From Azolla caroliniana (lineage: Eukaryota; Polypodiophyta): 64,000 bases of DNA. The translations under genes and the position numbers were made by a program. The notes beneath the pieces were generated by a model, which was not told where the DNA came from, did no database searches, and saw only the letters and a list, made by a program, of their open reading frames with translations. Within the stretch, counting starts at the first letter, position 1; every line of letters starts with the position of its first letter. Shown here piece after piece: positions 52,829-62,805 of this stretch. Location: positions 6,944,001-7,008,000 of the forward strand of contig JBHGNT010000006.1 of NCBI GenBank assembly GCA_043228905.1. Direction: 5' to 3'.

Positions 52829-54955
52829 ATGAGGGGGTCAAACCTTGCAGAAGCCATGGCTTTGGCTGTAGACCGTATAGTGAGTGCGCGTGAAGGCACT
52901 GGCGCCCTTGATAGGGCTATCGAGGCGGTTGTCGGTACAATTTACCGGTTTAGTCGAAAGGATGCCACGAGCTACTTGGCGTCCTACCGGGATGAGATGG
53001 TAATGAGGGACATTCTGGAAGAGAGGCGTCTAGCCGGATTTCCTCGAGTGGCGATGTCGGGTATCCATACGGAGGTGCTCGAGGTACGGGCCAAGAGCCG
53101 GACCAGGGAGGAGTTCGAAGGTCGGCTCCTCGAAAGATACGGGCTTGAAGATGCGCTTCGATTTTCGAAGCGGGACTTCATGGAGTGGGTGGAGACCCCC
53201 GACAAAGGAAGGAACGCGTCCGTGCTCCTTCGGGAGTTTGAGGAACGCTTCGCGCGCCTCTCAGTGCTTGACCGAACCGTTCTGGACACAAGCCGTGTCC
53301 TATTGTTTGTTAAGTCGGTTGACGAGCGGGATCGGGAGCAGGTAGGCCTCCTATTGGAGACTAATGACGGGTTGACGGCCGACTGGGCCATAGTAAAAAG
53401 GCTTTGTGGCCGTTTCGACAAACGGCGGGAATGGGCTGACAAAGGATCGACTGGGGTAGGCTCTGTCGCAGCAAGGAAGCTCGAGCCAACACCACCAACG
53501 CGAAGGGAAGAGACCCCAGATTGGCTCGAGACCGGGTTGGCTTTAACCAACATGGTCAAGGGCTCATCCGGGGGAGCAGCTCTGGAGGAGCTGATGCGGA
53601 TGGTAAAGGATCTCCAGATCGCCCAGGCATGGAGGGATGGTGGCGAACAGGCCTGTGACCGACGACCTCTCGCTGAAAATAGGTGCATGTGGTGTGACGC
53701 GGTTCGGCACGTCCGGAAGGACTGCAAGGACTTCGCCGAGGCGATGAGAAGCAACGTGGTGTACCTGTGGAACGGTCGGGTGCACGCCAGCGAGACCCGA
53801 AGGGCCCTGAACCTAAACGTCGGGCGAGGGGGTATGAAAAGGCTAATGGAGGAGGCGGCGGCTCGTCACGCGGAGACCGTCCACTACTCGGCGTCAGCTG
53901 GTATTCGGGTCGGAGGTGGCGAGGCCCCGAAGATGAACAAAGCCGGGTTCTGGCCGACGATGCTGGAAGGCCTCGACGGCACGCGGTTGAGGAAAGAAGA
54001 GGTGGACCGCGCGGAAAAACGGGTCCGGGAGGTAACCGGGTGGAGTGACCCGGTGGAAGAAAAGACGGGCTTCGTCGAAGCCGCTTGTCAAAACTACGAG
54101 GCTCTGGTAGAGGACAAGCGAGTAGGGAAAACCGGAGGGGCCGGGCCCTCGCAGCGATATGAAACTCGATTCGGGCAAAGGCGGAATGAGGCCGGTGTAC
54201 TCGGCGCCCAGGATAATCCCAAGAAGGGCGGGTACCGGTTGGGCACAGAAATCAAAAGATCCACGAACCTGCGAAAGGTCCTAGAAGAACGAATCCTCGA
54301 CAGCAAGGTGGAACTGTCGCTGAGGGAAGTGCTTGGGATCACCAAGAAGGAGTTCCACGACTCCATCGTAGACTTGGTGAAGAGAAAGAGGCTGTCGACG
54401 GAGACAGAACCGGAGAAGCCGGTGGAGGTGCGGACGATGCACATAGAGGACATGGCGTTGGAAGACAAGTTGGCGGAGAGCCACTATTCGAGGCCGCACT
54501 GGGCCAGAGCGACTACAGAGACCCCCGTGAAGATCGGAGATGTTCATGAACCGGTGGTGGCGTTGGTAGACCACGGTTCAGAAATCAATTTGATGTCCAT
54601 GGACTTCTATAAGAAGGGGAAATGGCCGATCAACACCAAGCACGGGTGGAAAATACGGGCGGCAACGCGTGCCACCGAGGAACTGCATGGAGCCTGCCCG
54701 AATGTACGAGTAAAGATCGGCGATGTCGAGATTGACCAGCACTTCTTCGTGCAAGAGACGTCCTCACATCCGGTTATACTCGGAGAACCGTACATCACAG
54801 CAGCACGAATGGAGACCAAGGTGCTGGACAACGGCTCAGCCTATGCGAGGGTCAAGAGCCAGGATGGGCGCCACTCGGTCCAGTTCCTGACGGTGAGGCC
54901 GAACCATGAGCGGAACCGCGAGACCCTCAAGGGCGAAAGCCGAGAGGATTTTTAG
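52829..54955 (+). CDS. gag-pr: Gypsy-A Gag-protease (708 aa, intact)
   Basis: The first ATG after the PBS. A helical Gag N-domain covers about 1-200 (DRAIEAVVGTIYRF, FEERFARLSVLDRTVLD). A single knuckle, CMWCDAVRHVRKDC, spans Cys286-Cys299. Residues 325-400 hold GRGGMKRLMEEAAARH. A conserved region LREVLGITKKEFHDSIVD lies near 505. The protease has VALVDHGSEINLMS with Asp581-His582-Gly583 where Asp-Thr/Ser-Gly is normal, then HFFVQETSSHPVILGEPYI. The frame ends in GAGGATTTTTAG, where Pol overlaps in the -1 frame. This is the best-preserved member and the likely helper Gag for Gypsy-C (inference). Confidence 0.9.
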   Translation: MRGSNLAEAMALAVDRIVSAREGTGALDRAIEAVVGTIYRFSRKDATSYLASYRDEMVMRDILEERRLAGFPRVAMSGIHTEVLEVRAKSRTREEFEGRLLERYGLEDALRFSKRDFMEWVETPDKGRNASVLLREFEERFARLSVLDRTVLDTSRVLLFVKSVDERDREQVGLLLETNDGLTADWAIVKRLCGRFDKRREWADKGSTGVGSVAARKLEPTPPTRREETPDWLETGLALTNMVKGSSGGAALEELMRMVKDLQIAQAWRDGGEQACDRRPLAENRCMWCDAVRHVRKDCKDFAEAMRSNVVYLWNGRVHASETRRALNLNVGRGGMKRLMEEAAARHAETVHYSASAGIRVGGGEAPKMNKAGFWPTMLEGLDGTRLRKEEVDRAEKRVREVTGWSDPVEEKTGFVEAACQNYEALVEDKRVGKTGGAGPSQRYETRFGQRRNEAGVLGAQDNPKKGGYRLGTEIKRSTNLRKVLEERILDSKVELSLREVLGITKKEFHDSIVDLVKRKRLSTETEPEKPVEVRTMHIEDMALEDKLAESHYSRPHWARATTETPVKIGDVHEPVVALVDHGSEINLMSMDFYKKGKWPINTKHGWKIRAATRATEELHGACPNVRVKIGDVEIDQHFFVQETSSHPVILGEPYITAARMETKVLDNGSAYARVKSQDGRHSVQFLTVRPNHERNRETLKGESREDF

Positions 54956-54989
54956 AGAGGGCTATCAAGGCATGGGGCCGCGATAGTCC
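54947..54989 (+). promoter_or_regulatory. Gag/Pol -1 frameshift signal: slip site and hairpin
   Basis: GGATTTTTAG ends Gag. The -1 frame reads GGA TTT TTA GAG and stays open into Pol. After a 3-nt spacer, stem GGGCTATC (54959-54966) pairs with GATAGTCC (54982-54989) around a 15-nt loop. Pol has no in-frame ATG before 55177, which is inside the conserved protein, so frameshifting is the simplest way to make it. Confidence 0.7.
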
Positions 54990-56712
54990 GGACACTCCGG
55001 GAAAACCCCACAAATGTACGATAGCGGAGAAAGCCTGTACTATAAGTAGGAAATTTTGGTTCTCCAACAACGGAGGGTGTACAATAGTTGACGTTGTTGG
55101 ACGGAAGAAGAAGAGGGCAGAGGAGCGACTTTGGGCATGTGGTATCCTCGGCCTCGGAGAGGAAATCAACGGAGCCGTGGAGGCGGTCTCTTTCGACGAT
55201 ACCTTGGGGGAGCTGCGGGAGGTAGTCGGAGGAGTCCTTAAAAGGGACCAGACGATTCCGGTATGTTCGGAAAAGATGTACGAAGTCATCGCGGACTTCA
55301 GTAAAGGGCTCGAGTCGGATCGGACGGCCCAGGTGGACACCAGGTACAAGACTGTGGACCGGAAGGTGAGGCCAGTCGCGGCTCCCTTGCCGGAGGGCAG
55401 CGGGTTGCGAATAAGAGGGGGAGCGTCGGACCCGAGTTTACGAAATCCGGCCCGCATAGGACACACGTTCACTGACATAACGCTACGCGAGCTCAAAATC
55501 GGTGGGGGCGGCTTCCTACTGCAGGCGGAAGAGGACCGTTTTCGGGGAATGCTCGGAAGGCACGGGAAGGCTTTCGCATTCTCACCGGAGGAGATCGGGT
55601 GCGTAGACCCGACAGTCGTGGAACCGATGGTGATATTCACGGTACCGCATGTGCCGTGGAGTCTCAAACCGATTCCAGTACCCAGAGCTCACATCCCGAA
55701 GTTGATGGAGCTGTTAAAGCAGAAGGTCGAGATGGGAATCCTCGAACCGTCGAGTGCCCCATACTCGAATCGGTGGTTTACCGTGCCGAAGAAGGACGGC
55801 ACGCTGCGCTTTATCCAAGACCTGCAGCCGGTCAACAAGGTGACCATTCGAAACGCAGGAATCCGACCAACAATCGACGAGTTCGCGGAGGCCTTCGCCG
55901 GAAGGTCGATTTACTCGGTCTGTGATCTCTACTCAGGGTACGATCAGTTTCAGCTTGCCGTAGAGAGCAGAGACATCACGACAATGCGAACTCCTCTCGG
56001 CCTAGTACGGATGTGTACCCTGCCGCAAGGAGGGACGAACTCGGTGCCTCACATGGTGAACGCAATGAACAAAGTGTTGAGGGATTGTATCCCGGACATC
56101 ACCGTGCCGTTTTTGGACGACGTCCCGATCAAGGGATGCTCGGTGGAGGAAATGGACGAGACGATCGGACCGGACGGGTGCCGGAAATTCGTGGCGACGC
56201 ACATCGATGACTGCGAGAAGGTGCTGCAGAGGTTGGAGAGCGCGAGGCTCACCTTCTCCGGGGGAAAGTCGGCCTTCGGGCAATCAGAGGTCATGGTCGT
56301 CGGACACCTATGTGGGCCATACGGCCGGAAACCGTCTCCAACTAAGGTAGAAGCCATCTCGGCGATGAAGAACGACTGTAGCTCAGTCACGGAGGTTCAG
56401 AGGTTCTTGGGAGCGTGCACGTTCTACCACATATGGATCCCGCATTACGCTCACGTCGCGGGGCCGTTATACGGGTTGTTGAAAAAGGGGCGAAAATTCG
56501 AGTGGAGAGGCGAGCATACGGAGTCTGTCCGGAAGATGAAGGAAGCCCTTGCCGCAGCTCCGGCGCTCCGAAAGGTTGTCTACGGAAAGGACACTCCGAT
56601 TTACGTAACGATAGACACGAGTCCAACCGGGATCGGATGGGTCATCAACCAAGAGGACGAGGACGACATGCGTTTCCCGATCCGGTTCGGCGCGAAGGTC
56701 CTCAGCGAGTGA
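54952..56712 (+). CDS. pol: Gypsy-A Pol, RT and RNase H start (-1 frame)
   Basis: Open from the gag stop overlap (75 codons before the ATG at 55177) to a TGA at 56710-56712. The N-terminal linker has RKFWFSNNGGC and VSFDDTLGELREV. RT carries YSNRWFTVPKKDGTLRF, DLYSGYDQFQLAVESRD, MCTLPQGGTNSV and VPFLDDVPIKG (near 56107). The connection/RNase H start has VTIDTSPTGIGWVINQ. The TGA replaces the first Arg of SERQRGYAQ seen at 28430. FLDD and the RWF..PKK and LQPVNKVTI blocks set this RT apart from standard plant Gypsy lineages. Confidence 0.88.
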   Translation, partial: LERAIKAWGRDSPDTPGKPHKCTIAEKACTISRKFWFSNNGGCTIVDVVGRKKKRAEERLWACGILGLGEEINGAVEAVSFDDTLGELREVVGGVLKRDQTIPVCSEKMYEVIADFSKGLESDRTAQVDTRYKTVDRKVRPVAAPLPEGSGLRIRGGASDPSLRNPARIGHTFTDITLRELKIGGGGFLLQAEEDRFRGMLGRHGKAFAFSPEEIGCVDPTVVEPMVIFTVPHVPWSLKPIPVPRAHIPKLMELLKQKVEMGILEPSSAPYSNRWFTVPKKDGTLRFIQDLQPVNKVTIRNAGIRPTIDEFAEAFAGRSIYSVCDLYSGYDQFQLAVESRDITTMRTPLGLVRMCTLPQGGTNSVPHMVNAMNKVLRDCIPDITVPFLDDVPIKGCSVEEMDETIGPDGCRKFVATHIDDCEKVLQRLESARLTFSGGKSAFGQSEVMVVGHLCGPYGRKPSPTKVEAISAMKNDCSSVTEVQRFLGACTFYHIWIPHYAHVAGPLYGLLKKGRKFEWRGEHTESVRKMKEALAAAPALRKVVYGKDTPIYVTIDTSPTGIGWVINQEDEDDMRFPIRFGAKVLSE

Positions 56713-58439
56713 CAGCGAGGATAGGCCCAGGTTAAACGCGAGCTCTAGGGTATCGTTTCGGCGGTAAAGGCCGATAAAGACTACCTGATCGGGGCAGAGG
56801 TAATTATTGAGACGGACTGCCTGCCAATTCTTGGCATGGTTTCCGGATGCGCAAGGCCGTACCTGGCAATGCTCAGGTGGATAGCGTACATCAAGTCCCT
56901 AAATCCGGAAATACGACACATTTCCGGGAAAGACAATGCCATGGCCGACATGCTTTCAAGGGCAAGGTTCGAAAACGAGGGCGGCATGGTTTCGAAGGAC
57001 GAGGAAGTCGGCGTGGACTTCTTCAAGGCAGCTCACGTAACAACCGGCAGGGAATGCACTCCAATGCTAACGATTTCAACGAGAGCAAGTACGACGGGGA
57101 GTGGCTGCAGATCGGCGGGTTCCTGAAAACAATGACACCGGACGCGGCATGGACAATAGACAAGGCCAACCAGATTCGGAAGAAAGCCTATCGATTCTTT
57201 CTCCGGGACGGATACATATGGAAGCACCCAAAGAAGAGGAACGGCATCCCGCTCCGAGTGGTGGCGAAGAAGGAGGATCAGGAGGATTTGCTGGCGGCGT
57301 ACCACGATAGCCCGTGGGCTGGACACCGTGCAACGTGGGCCACGTTCAAAAAGCTAAAGGGGAAGTACTAGTGGCCGGGACTATACCGGGACGTGCATCG
57401 CTTCGTGACGACTTGCGAAAGCTGTCAGGTGCACTCCATGATCCGACATTGGGACGAGCTTCACCCGACCTACCCTCCGACCGTCCACTTCAAGTGGATG
57501 GTGGATTTGGTGACGATGCCAATGGGGGTAGGACAGATGCGGTATCTGGTGCTGGCTCGGGAAGATCTAACGAACCAGGTTGAAGGTCGAGCCTTGCAGA
57601 ACAAGACGACGGCAGCCGTGTGCCGGTTTTTGATTGAGAACGTAGTATGCCGATACAGGTGCGTAGGGAAGATCGTGGCTGACCGTGGTGAGCTGGACGC
57701 AAAAGAGGCCGAAGAGTTGTTTGACCGGCTAGGAGTCAAACTTTCGCTCACCACAGCGTACAATCCGGAGGCGAACAGGAAGGTGGAGCGCGGATACGGG
57801 CCAATTGTCAAAGCGTTAGTACGGGCGTGCGGAGGCCGAGTCGGGGACTGGCCACGACTGCTACCTTATGCCTTGTGGGCGGACCGGACTATGCACAGTT
57901 CGATAACCGGGTTCATGCCGGCCGAGCTAATGTTCGGACAGAAGCCGATCATGCCTACAGAGTGAACGATCTCCTCGTGGGCCACGGTGGACTGGAGGGA
58001 TGAGATGAGCCGGGAGGAACTGTTGGCGGCGCGGATTCAACAACTCGAACGGAGGCCGGAGGACGTAGAGCGGGCCGCGGAGAAACTTCGGGTAGTGAGG
58101 ATAAGGAGCAAAGCCCGGTTCGACCGAACACACCGGCTCCGGCCAAGGAAGATCGAGGAAGGCGACTGGGTGCTTGTCTACGACAGCAGCCTCGACAACC
58201 AGCACAAGGCCACATGGAAGTTTGCTAGGAGGTGGTTCGGGCCTTACATAGTAACAGGCGCCAACAACAATGGGACATACCATCTCGCGGAGCTTGACGG
58301 TACGAGAATGGCGATACAGGTAGCGGGGAAAAGGATCAAAACGTTCAAGAAGCACAACGACGGGGAGCCGGAGCAAGGGGGCATGGACAACGACGACGAG
58401 CAGTCCGAGGCGGAGGATGAACCGGTAGACGGGGAATAA
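56713..58439 (+). pseudogene. pol: Gypsy-A Pol, RNase H end and integrase, with stops
   Basis: It continues the frame with a TAG for Tyr near 56730, a TAG for Trp near 56757, a frameshift near 57060, a TAG for Trp at 57369 and a TGA at 57963. RNase H tail: GKDNAMADMLSRA. Integrase: HHCC (YHDSPWAGHRA ... CESCQ), core MVDLVTMPMG, VADRGELD and KVERGYGPIV (DDE complete). C-terminal domain: VLVYDSSLDNQHK, RRWFGPYIV (57987-58439). The element cannot make full-length Pol now. Confidence 0.88.
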
Positions 58440-58498
58440 AAGCAAGGATTGGTTTTCTCCCGTAGGAACCCAATTTTGGCGCATGCCGGTGGATGCGC

Positions 58499-58515
58499 GG
58501 TTAGGTGGGGGCGAA
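58499..58515 (+). other. Polypurine tract of Gypsy-A
   Basis: GGTTAGGTGGGGGCGAA abuts the 3' LTR. Confidence 0.75.
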
Positions 58516-59200
58516 TGTCATGAAGAAAACCGTCCCCAGGCGCAAACCGTGTATAGTGTGTGTGAACCGACCCTTTCACGTGGGCACGTCCCTTGTTGTA
58601 CGGTGGATGGGCAGGCACAAAAGTTAAATCCTAGGTAGCAATATTCTGTAAGGGAAATTGAGGAGTATCTCTGTGCGAAAGGACAGAGAGTTAATGTGAT
58701 GTAAACGGGTGAGACGGCCTCCCTCCTTGAGCTATAAAAGAGAGGGAGACCGGGAGAGAAGGGTATCGTGCGCTAGAGGGAACGAAGTGTTGTCGGACTA
58801 GGACCGAGCTCTTCTTCTCTGTCGTTCTCCATAGCCTTCTTTTGCGCAGGCTCTCGGGAGGATGATTCTGTCCCGTGGAACGCCCGTGTGCTTCCGGCAG
58901 AATCTCCATCTCGCTCTTCTGTTTGTGTGAGTGAACAGGCTTCAGTGTTCTCCTTGCCGTCCTGTTAGTTGTAACCGTCTCGATATTTATACTTATATTA
59001 ATATACATACGTGTTCATATACTCGGACTTCTGGTCGTCTCGTTTTGCTATGTTGTTGGACTGTGATTCCTATGCGCTCCCGTGTCAGTGCGTGTGTAAG
59101 AGGGTCTGTTGCCTTTCCGCTCTCCTCCTTCTCCTCTACTCCTTAGTCCAAGACCCCCGTGGTCCCGCCCTTCTCCACGCACGCGCGTAGCAACGCGACA
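58516..59200 (+). repeat. 3' LTR of Gypsy-A, also 5' LTR of a truncated tandem unit (685 bp)
   Basis: TGTCATGAAGAAAACC to GCAACGCGACA. It is directly followed by a PBS (59205-59220). TATA box is at 58733-58740. Confidence 0.9.
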
Positions 59201-59242
59201 TATTTGGTGAACCCGACGTGAAAGGCGGCAGAGGAGTAGAAG

Positions 59243-59366
59243 ATGAGGGGGTCGGACCTTGCAGAAGCCATGGCTTCGGCTGTAGACCGTATAGTGAGTG
59301 CGCGCGAAGGCACTGGTGCCCTTGATAGGGCTATCGAGGCGGTTGTCGGTACGATCGGCCGGTTAA
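59243..59366 (+). pseudogene. gag: Gag start of the second tandem Gypsy-A unit
   Basis: MRGSDLAEAMASAVDRIVS, nearly identical to the start at 52829. Homology ends after about 41 codons near 59366. Then 29 bp of unidentified sequence (59367-59395) precede a Copia LTR. Confidence 0.85.
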
Positions 59367-59395
59367 TATATCTTGTTGATAATCTTGTCTCCATC

Positions 59396-60069
59396 TGTTG
59401 GGATTACGGTCCCTCCGGATGGGATGGTTGGATGTCCGGGAATCGGGAATGAAGACCCCGGCTACGGAGCCGGATGACGAAGACCCGGTTCCGGATCCGG
59501 ATGATGAAGACCCCGGCTACGGAGCCGGATGACGAAGACCCGGTTCGGGATACGGATGATGAAGACCCCGGCTACGGAGCCGGATGACGAATGTACCCGG
59601 AGAGAGATCTGGATGCGGGGACATATTTGTGAATATGTTTGCCAAGGGCCCTTGAGGCTATATTTGTAAATAGCCCGAAAGTCATATGTGTATAAATATG
59701 ACTTAGGGCAAACAGTTTTGTTGTTGTTGCTCATTTTTCTGTTTTCCACTTAGAGGGAGCGAAGTGAGAGCAGCCGAGAGAGAGAATGAGAGAGAGAGAA
59801 AGGAAGTGGTCGACGCCTCTGTGTAATACCGCCGCCTGTGGCGAGGACAGCGAGCTCAAGGTCGTCGCCTTGCAGCTCGCCATTGTACATTCCCTGCGTA
59901 TAGTGATAGTTGGAGTCTTGCACTCCCGTGGTTTTTCCCGTCTAGGGTTTTCCACGCTAAACCCTGTGCATTCGAGTCTCTCCCTGTGTTTTCGTTTTCT
60001 GCTGCATTGATTCGTGTTTCCTCAGTTGTGGCCGAGAGGTGAAGGTTTTGAAAGCGTCAATTCCTAACA
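59396..60069 (+). repeat. Copia-2 LTR, left arm (674 bp)
   Basis: TGTTGGGATTACGG to TTCCTAACA. It has several 27-bp-type units (CGGAGCCGGATGACGAAGACC) at 59460-59600 and dyads with TATAAATA at about 59630-59705. The PBS TGGTATCAGAGC (iMet type) is at 60073-60084. Confidence 0.9.
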
Positions 60070-60091
60070 ATCTGGTATCAGAGCGACTGCA

Positions 60092-61445
60092 GTGCAGAAA
60101 ATGGAAGGCGACAGCAGCGGGCAGCCGGGGATGATGGTGCTGAATGCGCAGAACTACGCCGACTGGAAGATAAAGATGGAGGATCTGCTCATTGTTCGGG
60201 ACCTGTATGAACCGATCGACAGGTCGGAAATACCCAAGGGGGTACTTGAGACGGAATGGAGGCTTCTGAACCGGAAAGCCGTTGCAACCATTCGGCAATA
60301 CGTCGACGTGAGCGTTCTACAACATGTGGCGAACGACACCAACGCATATGAGATGTGGCAGAAGCTGTCGGGCCTCTACGAGAGGAAGAATGCGTTGAAC
60401 CGGACCTCCCTGATGAGGAAGATAGTGAACCTCAAGTACCGGGACGGCGAGAGTATGGTGGAACACGTAAGCACGTTCATGGGATTCGTGAACCAGCTTG
60501 CGGCGATCAAGTTCCCGTTGGAGGATGCAATGCAAGCCATCATGCTGATGTGTACATTGCCGGAAAGCTGGGAGAACTTGGTGGTGACTCTCAGCACCTC
60601 CTGCACCGAAGATAACTTGTCCCTACAAACGGTAAAGACAAGCATTTTTAACGAAGAAGCGCGTCGGAGAGATAAAGAACCGGCCTCCGATCCGAAGATG
60701 CTGCTTACCGAATCGGATCGGGGAAGACAACGGAATCGGAGTCCGCAAAGACGGGAGAAGTCGGGGACCCGGTCGCAGTCAAGAGGAAGGCCCACATGCT
60801 TCCACTGTGGGAAGCCGGGGCACTTCCGAAAGAATTGTCGGCATTACAGAAAAGACAACGGAGCCGACGACACCGATTCGAAGAAGTCTTCGGAACGGAA
60901 CGGTGCTTACCGGGGAGCCACGGACCGGAATGGTTCGGATCGGCGAGGGCAGGACCGGAAAGGAACGACGGCACTCGCGGCAAGTGAAGAGGAGATCATG
61001 CTCATCACCGAAGAAGGTGAACTAAACATTGCCGGCGATGAGACTACCTGGGTGGTCGATTCCGGAGCGTCGTTCCACCTGACCCCGGAAAGAAGATACT
61101 TCTCATCCTACACAGCCGGTGACCATGGTTGTGTTCGGATGGGAAATGAAGGTACGTGCCGGATTGCCGGCATAGGAGACGTGTGGTTGACAACCTCGAC
61201 CGGATGCATAATGTTGCTGAAGGATGTCCGACACGTTCCGGAGGTTCGATTGAACCTGATTTCGGCCGGGAGGCTAGACGATGAACGCTACACAGGTAGC
61301 ATCCGGAACTGCGTAATGAAGTTCAGCAAGGGGAGCCTGATAGTGGCTCGGGCCCGGAAAGTCAACACACTGTACCTTATGAATGCCTGGTTATGTCCGG
61401 AAGAGTTGAACGTGGCAGCCGACACTGCCGGTGAGCTGTGGCACA
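60092..61445 (+). CDS. gag: Copia-2 Gag-protease fragment, left arm (451 codons)
   Basis: Short Gag start (QNYADWKIKMEDLLIVRDLYE), YERKNALNRTSLMRKIV and FVNQL, then the knuckle CFHCGKPGHFRKNC (near 60800) and an Arg/Asp-rich linker. The protease has WVVDSGASFHLTP (near 61055) and VRHVPEVRLNLIS. Coding homology stops at GELWH at the palindrome centre. The frame stays open by chance into the inverted copy to 61609, adding antisense residues. It is intact Gag but has no integrase or RT. Confidence 0.88.
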
Positions 61446-62805
61446 GTCTCTTGTGCCACAGCTCACCGGCAGTGTCGGCTGCCACGTTCAACTCTTCCGG
61501 ACATAACCGGGCATTCATCAGGTACAGTGTGTTGTCTTTCCGGGCCCGAGCCACTATCAGGCTCCCCTTGCTGAACTTCATTACGCCGTTCCGGATGCTA
61601 CCTGTGTAGCCTTCATCGTCTAGCCTCCCGGCCGAAATCAGGTTCAATCGAACCTCCGGAACGTGTCGGACATCCTTCAGCAGCATTTTGCATCCGGTCG
61701 GGGTTGTCAACCACACGTCTCCGATGCCGGCAATCCGGCACGTACCTTCATTTCCCATCCGAACACAGCCATGCTCACCGGCTGTGTAGGATGAAAAGTA
61801 TCTTCTTTCCGGGGTCAGGTGGAACGACGCTCCGGAATCGACCACCCAGGTCATCTCTTCACCGGCAAGGTTCAGCTCCCTTTCTTCGGTAATGAGCATT
61901 ATCTCTTCTTCACTTGCCGCGAGTGCCGTCGTTCCTTTCCGGTCCTGCCCTCGCCGATCCGGACCTCTCCGGTCCGTGGCTCCCCGGTATGCACCGTTTC
62001 TCTCCGGTGACTTCTTCGAATCGGTGTCGTCGGCTCCGTTGTCCTTTCGGTAGTGCCGACAATTCTTCCGGAAGTGCCCCGGCTTGCCACAGTGGAAGCA
62101 TGTGGGTCTTCCTCTTGACTGCGACCGGGTCCCCGACTTCTCCCGTCTTTGCGGACTCCGGTTCCATTGTCTTCCCCGTTCCGATTCGGTGAGCAGCGCC
62201 TTCGGGTCGGAGGCCGGTTCTTTATCTCTCCGACGCGCTTCTTCGTTCAAAATACTTGTCTTTACCGTTTGTAGAGACAAGTTATCTTCGGTGCAGGAGG
62301 TGCTGAGAGTCACCACCAAATTCTCCCAGCTTTCCGGCACCGCAAGCTGGTTCACGAATCCCATGAACGTGCTTACGTGTTCCACCATGCTCTCGCCGTC
62401 CCGGTACTTGAGGTTCACTATCTTCCTCATCAGGGAGGTCCGGTTCAACGCATTCTTCCTCTCGTAGAGGCCCGACAGCTTCCGCCACATCTCGTATGCG
62501 TTGGTGTCGTTCGCCACATGTTGTAGAACGCTCACGTCGACGTATTGCCGAATGGTTGCAACGGCTTTCCGGTTCAGAAGCCTCCATTCCATCTCAAGTA
62601 CCCCCTTCGGTATTTCCGACCTGTCAATCGGTTCGTACAGGTCCCGAACAATCAGAAGATCCTCCATCTTGATCTTCCAGTCGGCGTAGTTCTGCGCATT
62701 CAGCACCATCATCCCCGGCTGCCCGCTGCTGCCGCCTTCCATTTTCTGCACTGCCGTCGCTCTGATACCACTTTGTTGAGAATCTACGCTCCGATTCGCC
62801 TTCAC
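61446..62805 (-). CDS. gag: Copia-2 Gag-protease fragment, right arm
   Basis: A mirror copy of the left-arm gene: DWKIKMEDLLIVRD, CFHCGKPGHFRKNC, WVVDSGASFHLTP, ending GELWHKR at the centre. Eighteen residues between FVNQLA and PESWENL are missing compared with the left arm. The frame is open from 62805; the first Met aligned with the left-arm start lies near 62744. It runs by chance across the centre to 61288. Confidence 0.88.

Larger units (their letters stand above)
52102..59200 (+). mobile_element. Gypsy-A element with both LTRs (7.1 kb)
   Basis: 5' LTR, PBS (52791-52806), intact Gag-PR, Pol in the -1 frame with several stops, purine tract (58499-58515) and 3' LTR. The LTRs are equal in length and differ at roughly 2-3% of sites by eye, so it is older than Gypsy-B. 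It inserted into Copia-1 Pol. Beyond the 3' LTR a second PBS and gag start follow, so no right target duplication can be read. Confidence 0.9.

Noticed and set aside
60073-60084. A host gene downstream of a tRNA-iMet-like sequence
   Set aside because: TGGTATCAGAGC is the Copia primer binding site and is followed directly by Gag.
61288-61609. Continuation of both Copia-2 frames across the palindrome centre as fusion proteins
   Set aside because: Beyond the centre each frame translates the antisense of the other arm. It is open by chance.
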